A stretch of 64,000 nt of DNA from Aeromonas rivipollensis (GTDB lineage Bacteria; Pseudomonadota; Gammaproteobacteria; Enterobacterales; Aeromonadaceae), in contig NZ_CP149130.1 of assembly GCF_037811135.1 (NCBI RefSeq), positions 2,724,501-2,788,500 of the forward strand, in the 5' to 3' direction. Under the pieces are notes generated by a model. It was given only the letters and a program-made list of their open reading frames with translations, was not told where the DNA came from and ran no database searches. Each line of letters opens with the position of its first letter. Within the stretch, counting starts at the first letter, position 1. Below, one piece after another: positions 8,030-17,404 of the stretch. A program made the position numbers and the translations under genes.

Positions 8030-9628
8030 TTAGCGGCACGTCCACCGCCAATCTTGCAGATTGTTGAGCAGGGACCAGCTACCGTGAATTTCCGGCGCCC
8101 CCTTGCCAAGATCGATGCAGCGGTTGGCGAGATAAGTGTGCTGCACATTGAGCAGCCAGGCCCAGGCCGCATCCCCCTGTACCCCGGCGCCACTCTTGCC
8201 ATCCCACTCCACTTGCTGCCAGAAGGGCACGGCCGCCTGCCAGTTCGGGGCATCCAGCGCCTGCTTGAGGTGGCCATCCACCACAGGGTTGCTGTAGTAG
8301 CCCGGGTTGTAGAACTCCACCCCACCCGAACCGCTCTGGTAGTGGTGATAGAGCTCCATGGGATCCAGACTCCCCCACCCCATCAGCACCGGATTGGCGT
8401 GCATCTCGCGCTCCACCTGCTCCCAGCTGCCGGACTTGAGGCTCACCTCGAGGCCGATGGGTTTGAGCATGGCCCGCACCGCTTCCGCCAGATCCCGGCG
8501 GGTGCTGTCGCCACTGGTGTACCAGAGGGTAAAGGCGGCGCGCAGGGAGCCCTTGTGGCGAATGCCGTCACTCCCCATCTTCCAGCCTGCCTCGTCGAGC
8601 AGGGCATTGGCGTGGGCAGCATCGCCATCCTTGAAGGCGGTGGCTTTGTTCAGCCAGGGCAGGCCTTCTACCGCGCTGTAAGCAGGGATGGCGTGCCCTT
8701 CCAACAGCTGATCGGCCAGCAGCTTGCGGTCGATGGCGTAGTTGATGGCGCGGCGCACCGCCACGTCCGAGGTCACGTCGTTGCCGATGGGATAACCCTT
8801 GGCATCTTTGCCACCCGCTGGCGGAATGGGGAAGACGATGCCGCGGTTCTCCACGCTTGGCCGCACCCACAGCTTGAGGGAGGCAGGGACTGTGGGCGCC
8901 AGCGAGGGGGGAATGCGCACCAGGTCGAGCTGGCTACTCTGGGCGGCAGCATAGGCGCTCTCTTCATCGATAAAGACAAAGACCAGCCGCTTGAAGTCAT
9001 TGTTGCCGCCAGCGTAATGGGGGTTGGCCTCCACCACCAGCTGCTGGCCGGGCAGGAAGCTCACCAGCCGGTAAGGGCCGGCGCCGACCGGCTCGCGGGC
9101 ATAACGCTTGGGATCGTAATCCTGCTTCGACACTATGCCCAGCGACCCCAGCACATTGACGAAGGTGCTCTGGGGGGCACTCAAGCTGATGGCAACTTCG
9201 GTGGGCGACACCACCTCGGCCTTCACGAAGTTACCCATATCGATCTTGCCGCCGCCCTTGGCGGCGCTGTTGTAGGTAAAGGCCACATCCTCGGCATCGA
9301 GCGGCGCGCCGTTGGAGAATTTCAAATCCGGCTTGAGGCGGATAAGCCACCCCTTGCCATCCTGGTTCGGGGTCACCGCTTGGGTGAGCAGGTTCTGCCA
9401 GCCGAGATCGGCGTTTTGCTTGAGCAGCGGACTGTGCAGCAGCAGGTAGCTGCCGTGGCTCCAGCCGAGCAGAGGGTCGAACCCTTCGGTGGGCTCGGCG
9501 CCGATGGCGAGCTTGAGTTCGGCGGGCAGCGCCTGAGTGGCGGGGGCGGCCTGCACCCAGGGGCTGGCGCCGAGCAGCAGAGCCAGTACAGCAGTGGCGC
9601 CGCGTGGATCACAAGGTCGGATGGTCAT
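8030..9628 (-). CDS. Periplasmic substrate-binding protein, family 5 (NikA/DppA-like)
   Basis: A 532-residue secreted binding protein. Residues 1-27 form a signal peptide ending WVQA-APA. The mature part has family-5 features: AIGAEPTEGFDPLLGW, LNLTW-type strand WLIRLKPDLKFSNGAPLDAEDVAFTY (split here only as landmarks, residues ~80-108), and GAGPYRLVSF. It would capture the substrate of the adjoining permeases. GAGGAA upstream of the ATG is a good ribosome site. Nickel or a nickel chelate is suggested by linkage to hydrogenase genes. Family-5 proteins also bind peptides, so this is inference. Confidence 0.82.
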   Translation of the reverse strand: MTIRPCDPRGATAVLALLLGASPWVQAAPATQALPAELKLAIGAEPTEGFDPLLGWSHGSYLLLHSPLLKQNADLGWQNLLTQAVTPNQDGKGWLIRLKPDLKFSNGAPLDAEDVAFTYNSAAKGGGKIDMGNFVKAEVVSPTEVAISLSAPQSTFVNVLGSLGIVSKQDYDPKRYAREPVGAGPYRLVSFLPGQQLVVEANPHYAGGNNDFKRLVFVFIDEESAYAAAQSSQLDLVRIPPSLAPTVPASLKLWVRPSVENRGIVFPIPPAGGKDAKGYPIGNDVTSDVAVRRAINYAIDRKLLADQLLEGHAIPAYSAVEGLPWLNKATAFKDGDAAHANALLDEAGWKMGSDGIRHKGSLRAAFTLWYTSGDSTRRDLAEAVRAMLKPIGLEVSLKSGSWEQVEREMHANPVLMGWGSLDPMELYHHYQSGSGGVEFYNPGYYSNPVVDGHLKQALDAPNWQAAVPFWQQVEWDGKSGAGVQGDAAWAWLLNVQHTYLANRCIDLGKGAPEIHGSWSLLNNLQDWRWTCR

Positions 9629-9699
9629 GGTATTCCTCGTTCATGGGTTGCCAGGTTGAGTGAGAACGCGAGAAAGGTGGCACCGATAGAAGCGAATAA

Positions 9700-9727
9700 G
9701 GGGCCGATAGGGCCCCGTCTCTTTTTT
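9700..9727 (+). terminator. Hairpin with T-tract between hybE and importer genes
   Basis: GGGGCC / GGCCCC with a 5-base loop is followed by GTCTCTTTTTT, which reads as a terminator on the + strand. No + strand gene is nearby. On the - strand it lies between hybE and the binding-protein gene and could limit read-through, though its - strand tail is only TTATT. Confidence 0.4.
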
Positions 9728-9742
9728 GCCAATGCAGGCAGG

Positions 9743-10261
9743 CTAACGCCCGCGCGCACCGAATAGCCGTCTGCGACCCAGATCCACGCCGCCAACCCCT
9801 TGCTGCACCGGCAAGGAGAGCAGCATCTTGAGGGTGCTGCTCACCAGCGTTCTCCCCTGCTCGGCCCCGAGATGGGGATCCAGCGGCGACATCAGCGAAC
9901 AGGCCAGCAGCTGCCCCGTCTCGGGCAATTCACCCACCATAAAGGTCAGGTTGCCGCAGGGGAGCTGCAGGGCGAGCCGATCGCTGCTGCTGCGCACCGG
10001 CCAGAGTTGATCCGGCCCCGGCAGCACCACCAGGCTCAGCATCCAGGGGGTGAGCACGCAGCCGAGCCACTGACCTTCAAACAGCGTGCACTCCGCCACG
10101 ATTGGCATGGCCGGGTGATAGAAGGGCAGCCCTTGCATCTCTTCCCGGGCGATCCGCTCATATTGGGCCACCAGCAGGGTTGCGGGATTGCTGGCAAAAC
10201 CGATGAACTCCTGCACGTATTCCTGCACAGCATCAACCTCGCTTAAATGGGACTGCGCCAT
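9743..10261 (-). CDS. hybE: HybE-type [NiFe]-hydrogenase assembly chaperone
   Basis: A 172-residue cytoplasmic protein of HybE/HupJ length. It contains the family segment LPFYHPAMPIVAEC and WLGCVLTPWMLSLVVLPG. In E. coli HybE binds the Tat signal of HybO and prevents early export of immature hydrogenase-2. It is the last gene of hybOABCDE and overlaps hybD by 19 bases. Confidence 0.9.
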   Translation of the reverse strand: MAQSHLSEVDAVQEYVQEFIGFASNPATLLVAQYERIAREEMQGLPFYHPAMPIVAECTLFEGQWLGCVLTPWMLSLVVLPGPDQLWPVRSSSDRLALQLPCGNLTFMVGELPETGQLLACSLMSPLDPHLGAEQGRTLVSSTLKMLLSLPVQQGVGGVDLGRRRLFGARGR

Positions 10262-10772
10262 AGACTCTCCCGTGCTTGTTCAGCTTTTTCTTGCTCAGAG
10301 AGCGGGATGGCGGGGGCGCCAACACTGGCCAGCAGGGTCAAAATCCGATCCTTGGCCTCCCCCATGGCCGCCGCCACCACTGGGGTGAGGCCGATGCGGG
10401 GTTCGAGGGATTCAGGCTCTATGCCGATCAGGGTGAGCCGCTTGGGGGATTCCCCCGTCATGTGCAGCGCCGAGAGCACGTCCGCCAGCCCCAGCTGATG
10501 GGGGGAGATCTTGCGGCCAAACAGGGTCGGGATCTCCTCATCCTTCAGGGTCACCACTGTGCCCGGCGGATTACCGCTGCGCACCGCATCCGCCAGAATG
10601 ATGTGATCGCGATCGGCCATGGCTTCGAGCAGCTCCATGCCGGCGGTGCCGCCGTCGAGCAGCTCTATGCCGGGGGCGAAACGGTATTCGCGCCCCAGCG
10701 CCTCGACGATGCGCACCCCCACCGCCTCGTCACTCAGCAAGAGGTTGCCGACCCCCAGGATCAGGGTGTTCA

Positions 10773-10773
<1 letters not shown>
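10243..10773 (-). CDS. hybD: HybD hydrogenase maturation endopeptidase
   Basis: A 176-residue endopeptidase of the HyaD/HybD/HycI family. The N-terminal LILGVGNLLLSDEAVGV holds the conserved nickel-sensing Glu/Asp, and DGGTAGMELLE follows at about residue 42. It removes the 15-residue tail of HybC once nickel is inserted. The ATG at 10773 overlaps the hybC stop (TGATG). A GTG one codon upstream is possible but less likely. Confidence 0.93.
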
Positions 10774-12472
<1,699 letters not shown>

Positions 12473-12476
<4 letters not shown>

Positions 12477-13660
12477 ACGTTGGCTTTCCCTCGGGCCTGA
12501 TAATCTTGGTGAACACGTTCAAGTGATGGCAGTACCGGCAGCAGCCGGATCAGCAGCAAATAGGCACAGACCTCGATGGCGACGAATCCAAGGGAGATCA
12601 GCACTTCCGCCGCGGAGGGGAAGTAGTGGTAGCCATTGCCGGGGTTGAAGGCGAGCAGGGAGTAATCCAGTCGCCAGAGGGCTGCGCCCAGCAGCATGCT
12701 GAGGGCCCCCAGGAACAACATGCGCGAATCGCGGCGGCTCTTGTCCCAGTGGAACACCAGCAGCGGGAATATCATCAGCGCAATCTCGCTCCAGAACATG
12801 ACGGCGTAGCGGTTGAACTCGGAGAGATAGGCCGACTTGTCGTTGATGACGATCTCGGCAAAGCGCAGCGCCACAAACAGGATCAGGAAGATGTCGATCA
12901 CCTGGGTCAGCTTGTAGAACAGCGACTTCTCGTTGGGCCCCCGTCCCGCCAGCCCCGCCTGCACCAGAGAGCCCTCGAACACCACTATGGAGAAACCCAT
13001 GATGAAGGCGGTCAACAAGGAGAAGACAGGCAGCAGCTCGTAGCTTTGCCAGAGCGGATGGATCTTCTCCCCCGCCACTATCATCAAGGATCCCATGGAG
13101 GACTGGTGCATGGTGGGCAACAGGGCCCCCAGCGCCAGGATGAAGAACATGATCTTGTTGAGCCGGGCCATGGAAGTCTTCCAGCCGAACTTCTCCAACA
13201 GCACGGGTGCGAACTCCAGCGCCATCACCCCGATATAGATGGTCATGCAGACCGCCGTCTCGAACAGCACCGAGGAGGTGTTGAAGAAACCCGGAATGTA
13301 GAAGTAAGGCAGGTTCCAGTAACGGCCTACATCTATGGTGATGGAGAGGCCGCCCAGCGAATAGCCAAACAGACTGGCCAACAGGGCCGGTCGCACCAGG
13401 GGGTGATACTCGCCCCGGTTGAAGACGTAGACTGCCCAGGCCAGTGCCCAGCCGCCGCAGGCGAAACCTGTACCGATCAGCAGATCAAACGAGATCCACA
13501 GCCCCCAGGGATAACCCCCGTTGAGATCGGTGACCGAACCCAGCCCGAAGATGAGGCGTTTGAGGATCAGCATGCCGCACAGGATGACGAAGGGCGCCAG
13601 CACTATGACGGGCCAGCTGACCAGCTTGCCACCGAGCGGATGTGCCTTGTGGTTACTCAT
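12473..13660 (-). CDS. hybB: HybB, NrfD-like membrane subunit
   Basis: A 395-residue integral membrane protein with about ten hydrophobic segments, matching E. coli HybB in length. It is NrfD/PsrC-like and has no haem-binding histidine pattern expected of HyaC. It anchors the complex and passes electrons from HybA to quinone. The start [11 protein letters not shown] at 13660 is chosen because the 31 extra upstream codons lie over hybA and are not conserved-looking. It overlaps hybA by 8 bases and hybC by 4. Confidence 0.92.
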
Positions 13661-14696
13661 GATCCTTGCCTCCCTTGTCAGAACCCGGCTCTTTGCCCTG
13701 CCCAGGCGCATGGTCCTCGTCATGAGGGTGCGCCTGATCGTGCTTCTTGGCATTGCGGCGAATGAGGACCGAGAGGCCGGTCAGCACCACCATGGGTAGC
13801 ACCATCCCCTTGTAGAGGGTGTGCTGGATATGCTCCGAGCGCGCCCCTGAGGAGAGCTCCGGCAGATCCGGCATGTCGAGCTTGGTGTAAGGCACCCCGG
13901 CCAGCACCAGTACCTGGGTACCGCCCCCCTCCTTCTCGCCATAGACGTAAGGCTGGTAGCTCGGCACCTGGTGCAGGTAGGGATCGTTGGCGGTGAGGGT
14001 CTGGCGCGGATAGGCATATTCGCTGCCCGGGGTCGCCAGCAGGCGGCGCTTGGCCTCGGCCATCAGATCCTCGCGGCTGCCGAAGATCACGGCGCCGGTC
14101 GGGCACACCTCGACACAACCGGGCAACTTGCCCCGATTGATCCGCTCAAGCCCCTGCTGGTTGCAGAGCTCGCACTTGTGGATGGCCCCGAACGGGTTGT
14201 CGTAGTCATATTTGGGCACATCGAACGGGCAGCCCACCATGCAGTAGCGGCAGCCGGTGCAGACGCTCGGGTCGTAATGGACTATGCCGGTCTTGGGATC
14301 TTTTTTAAGAGCCTGCACCGGACAGACGGAGACGCAGTTGGGATCGACGCAGTGCATGCACTGCTTCTTGATGTAGGCATAGCCATCCACCAGCTGATCC
14401 TTGTGCTCACCCGTGCCGCTCTTCCACACCTGAATGATGTTGTTGGTGTAGGGCGTCAGCTTGTCGTTGTTGGACCAAGTCTGATCCCCCGCCGGGTTGG
14501 CCGGGTTGCCGTTGAGGCGCTGACACTCCGCCACGCAGGCCTGACAGCCGACGCAGAGGGTGGAGTCGTAGAGCATGCCAAGCGATCCGGGAATGGGCGG
14601 CTTGTTCTTGGCCGCCGCCATGGCGCTGCCGGGCACGGCGGCCCCTGCCGCCAGCGCGCTGGCGGAGGCAAACTTGAGGAAATTGCGTCTGTTCAC
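13653..14696 (-). CDS. hybA: HybA, Tat-exported four-cluster ferredoxin subunit
   Basis: A 347-residue periplasmic electron-transfer subunit. The N-terminus carries a Tat signal with RRNFLKF and an alanine-rich h-region. Four cysteine groups follow: [37 protein letters not shown] and CELC…CVEVCP, enough for four [4Fe-4S] clusters. A single helix near the C-terminus ([15 protein letters not shown]) anchors it. The start is taken as the GTG at 14696, six bases after a GGGAGGA ribosome site. The GTG at 14702 lies too close to that site. Confidence 0.92.
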   Translation of the reverse strand: MNRRNFLKFASASALAAGAAVPGSAMAAAKNKPPIPGSLGMLYDSTLCVGCQACVAECQRLNGNPANPAGDQTWSNNDKLTPYTNNIIQVWKSGTGEHKDQLVDGYAYIKKQCMHCVDPNCVSVCPVQALKKDPKTGIVHYDPSVCTGCRYCMVGCPFDVPKYDYDNPFGAIHKCELCNQQGLERINRGKLPGCVEVCPTGAVIFGSREDLMAEAKRRLLATPGSEYAYPRQTLTANDPYLHQVPSYQPYVYGEKEGGGTQVLVLAGVPYTKLDMPDLPELSSGARSEHIQHTLYKGMVLPMVVLTGLSVLIRRNAKKHDQAHPHDEDHAPGQGKEPGSDKGGKDHE

Positions 14697-14698
14697 GG

Positions 14699-15832
14699 TC
14701 ACTCCTCCCGTGATGGGTGCTGCCCGGCTTCGTGGCGCTTCTGCTGGCGACCGAGTTCACGCACCGTCATCAGACTCACCCCCACCAGCACCCCGAGGGC
14801 GCCACCGATAAGGCCAGTCGCGGTGGGCGAGGTATAGCCCCCCTCCTGGATCTTCACATCGGGTTTATCCACCCGCGGAGTCGGGTTCTCCACCTTGGCG
14901 AGCTGGAAGATCCCCTTGCTGAACCCCACCCCCTGCTCGTTGCAGCCGTAGCAGGGGTGACCTATGCCCACCGGCCAGATACCGCCGCCCACGTCGCAGA
15001 ACTCTAGGGTCGAGCAGTTGCCGTAGGTCTCCGGCCCCTTGCAGCCCAGATGGTAGAGACACCAGCCCTGACGGTGCCCCTCATCGCCAAACTCCTTGGC
15101 AAAACGGCCTGCGTCGAAGTGCGGACGACGCTCGCAGTTCTCGTGGATGAGGCGCTCGTAGGCAAAGAGCGGACGCTTCTTGGCATCCAGCGCCGGCAGC
15201 TTGCGGTAGGTGATGTAGTAGGCGACCGTGGTGAGGAAGTTGTGGGGATTGGGCGGGCAACCCGGGATATTGATGATGGGAGTGCCGATATTGCCGAGGG
15301 CCTCTTCCAGACTGACGGCGCCGGTCGGGTTACCACCACTGGCGGGGACGCCGCCCCAGGCGGAGCAGGAGCCGATGGCGATGACGGCAGCAGCATCGGC
15401 GGCGGCACGGCGAATATGGTCGACGATGGGCTCACCGGCCACCATGCAGTAGACACCGCCATCCTTGAGCGGAATGGAGCCATCCACCACCAGCACATAC
15501 TTGCCTTTATAGCGCTCGATGGCGTTGTGCTTGTTCTCTTCCGCCTGATGACCAAAGGCCGCCGAGAGCACCTCGTGGTACTCCAGCGAGATGGTGTTGA
15601 GGATCAGGTTTTCTATGGTGGGGTGGGTGGCGCGCAGCAGTGACTCGGTACAACCGGTACACTCCTGCGCCCCAATCCAGATCACCGGCGGCCGCTCCGG
15701 GCTGGTGAGCGCCGTGGCCATCTTGGCCACGGCATTCTGGCTTAATCCCAGGGTTGCGGCCATCCCGGCGCACAATTTCATAAAGTCACGGCGATTAATT
15801 CCATGAGCCGATAAAAATGTATCCTCGACCAT
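14699..15832 (-). CDS. hybO: Hydrogenase-2 small subunit with Tat signal
   Basis: A 377-residue small subunit. The Tat signal has NRRDFMKLC at residues 13-21. Cluster ligands are seen in [34 protein letters not shown] and HPCYGC, consistent with proximal, medial and distal clusters without an O2-tolerance set of six proximal cysteines. A C-terminal helix ([18 protein letters not shown]) anchors it in the membrane. It is the first gene of hybOABCDE and sits behind an FNR-type promoter. Confidence 0.95.
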   Translation of the reverse strand: MVEDTFLSAHGINRRDFMKLCAGMAATLGLSQNAVAKMATALTSPERPPVIWIGAQECTGCTESLLRATHPTIENLILNTISLEYHEVLSAAFGHQAEENKHNAIERYKGKYVLVVDGSIPLKDGGVYCMVAGEPIVDHIRRAAADAAAVIAIGSCSAWGGVPASGGNPTGAVSLEEALGNIGTPIINIPGCPPNPHNFLTTVAYYITYRKLPALDAKKRPLFAYERLIHENCERRPHFDAGRFAKEFGDEGHRQGWCLYHLGCKGPETYGNCSTLEFCDVGGGIWPVGIGHPCYGCNEQGVGFSKGIFQLAKVENPTPRVDKPDVKIQEGGYTSPTATGLIGGALGVLVGVSLMTVRELGRQQKRHEAGQHPSREE

Positions 15833-15871
15833 TCTTTTTATTCCCGTCAGTGAGCATTGTTTGACAAATGC

Positions 15872-15925
15872 TTAATGGCGGGAATGCTATGCCTCCCCCT
15901 CGCTCTGTATGTTGATCTTTATCAA
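15872..15925 (-). promoter_or_regulatory. hyb promoter with perfect FNR site
   Basis: TTGAT-CTTT-ATCAA at 15912-15925 is an exact match to the FNR consensus. On the - strand a -10 like TAGCAT lies at 15889-15884, and its centre is 32 bases from the FNR centre. This is the spacing of a class II FNR-activated promoter (site at -41.5), predicting transcription from about 15877, 45 bases before hybO. It suggests anaerobic induction of the hydrogenase. Confidence 0.8.
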
Positions 15926-16430
15926 GTCGGAGGGTATTAGTCGCCGATAAAACTCATCAACAAAAAACAAAAAATCCATATACAGCAATAGGTTATCGAA
16001 AACCATTCTCAACTAAAAAATACCCATTAGGGGTTATTTGTTGAAAATTTGGAATTAAAAACATTTAAACTTCGAGTTATTAGAATGATCCATCTCTCAA
16101 AATGAAAGCGATATCACAGAATCATTCTCCTGCGGATGATATTGGCTGTTATCGATACTGGGACCGCAATTTTTCCAAGTGGGGCTCATAAAGAAAGCTT
16201 GGAAAAAGCACTGTAATACCAAGTAATTAATCAAAATTGGATTGCGAATCATCAAATGACATACCACAGCAGCCTACACTCTGCTAGCTGATGCCATGCC
16301 TAGAGTGAGACTCAAAGCCCCCCCCACCAGAGACCTCCTGCAAACACGAAAACAACCGAACTCTGCTCCCTGACTCAAGGGAAAAACCAAGAAAGATAGT
16401 GATGCTGCCGCTGTTGCGTACTACCGGATA
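15926..16430. other. AT-rich gene-free region upstream of hyb
   Basis: No ORF with coding character is seen. The stretch is much richer in A/T than the hyb genes. It contains a perfect 10-bp inverted repeat TTTTTCCAAG (16170-16179) / CTTGGAAAAA (16198-16207) and an 8-bp one AGAATGAT (16082) / ATCATTCT (16121). A lone NarL-like heptamer TACCCAT sits at 16021. None can be assigned with confidence. Confidence 0.5.
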
Positions 16431-16456
16431 TAAAAACACCGGCTAAAAGCCGGTGT
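16431..16456 (-). terminator. Terminator of the TseP/immunity transcript
   Basis: A perfect 9-bp stem (ACACCGGCT / AGCCGGTGT) with loop AAA is followed on the - strand by TTTTTA. It ends the PAAR-vgrG-effector-immunity transcript 34 bases after the last gene. Confidence 0.85.
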
Positions 16457-16489
16457 CAGGTGATAACTAGATCTTTACAAACAATGAAA

Positions 16490-17386
16490 TCAATCCGAAA
16501 AACTATTTATTTCCATATTAACCAAGCCCCCACTCTCTTTAAAATACACTTCAGTTTCGCCACCTTCCATGAAACTAATCAACTTAAGAGAATCTTTCGT
16601 CGGAATTTTATATGTTATAGAAATTTCACCGGTATCATTATTTTTCTTTGCAGAAGGAATTGTAAATTCATTATTTTTTTTACTACGAGAATGAGAAACT
16701 ACATCATTGTAACTAGGAAGAAGAGAACCCCAACCACTATTGTCACTTAAACTGTTTACATAAAATTGTTTGTATGCAGCGTCTAGATTTCCATTATAGA
16801 CACAATGATCATTTCTTTCATAATCACCATTATCATATCCAATAACAGTACAGACTATATCACCAATATTGTATTTTTCTTTATCAGAGATAGGAGTGAA
16901 GGAATCTTTATTGTTAGATGTATAAATCACACTCCATCCTTTATTATAAAAAACAATATCGCTTCCTATTTTTATAGCAAAGTGGTAAGGAAAGTCACAC
17001 TCACTCTCGCCACTGTGCAATGGCTCAGAACGAGTTATAAAATCAATTTTGCTATCTTTTACTTTTTTGTATTCCCCATTATCACCTATATTTTCTTTGA
17101 CATAGTGAATACTATCTAGATCAGACTTACCTCTTTTTTTGGGAAGATCAGAACGCATATTAACTTTACAAACACCAGGAATAGAAAGAACACCCTCATC
17201 TAATATAATCTTGCTATGTGACACAGCCTCCTTTAAAGCAATGCTTTTACTCTCAGATATAGTTAAGTTACCGATTGATTCTGGCGAACTATTTTTATCT
17301 GAAATTTTCTTGAAAAAATACTCATCAGCATAACTACTAGATGAAAAAAAACACAAGCACCAAATCATTCCTAGATAAAGCTTCAT
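16490..17386 (-). CDS. tsiP: Probable periplasmic immunity protein for the adjacent lysozyme/amidase effector
   Basis: A 298-residue secreted protein. A signal peptide (MKLYLGMIWCLCFFSSSSYA, cut before DEYF) places it in the periplasm, where a peptidoglycan-cutting effector acts. It directly follows the effector gene with 18 bases between, and has a good ribosome site (AGAGGG). I recognise no domain. The base composition is strongly AT-rich compared with the T6SS core. Position and export argue that it is the cognate immunity protein. The name tsiP is by analogy with the TseP/TsiP pair described in Aeromonas and has not been checked by alignment. Confidence 0.65.
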   Translation of the reverse strand: MKLYLGMIWCLCFFSSSSYADEYFFKKISDKNSSPESIGNLTISESKSIALKEAVSHSKIILDEGVLSIPGVCKVNMRSDLPKKRGKSDLDSIHYVKENIGDNGEYKKVKDSKIDFITRSEPLHSGESECDFPYHFAIKIGSDIVFYNKGWSVIYTSNNKDSFTPISDKEKYNIGDIVCTVIGYDNGDYERNDHCVYNGNLDAAYKQFYVNSLSDNSGWGSLLPSYNDVVSHSRSKKNNEFTIPSAKKNNDTGEISITYKIPTKDSLKLISFMEGGETEVYFKESGGLVNMEINSFSD

Positions 17387-17404
17387 AACAATCCCTCTAA
17401 AAAA

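Noticed and set aside
8054..9766. 570-codon open frame on the + strand
   Set aside because: It is antisense to the substrate-binding protein gene, which has a clear signal peptide, family motifs and ribosome site.
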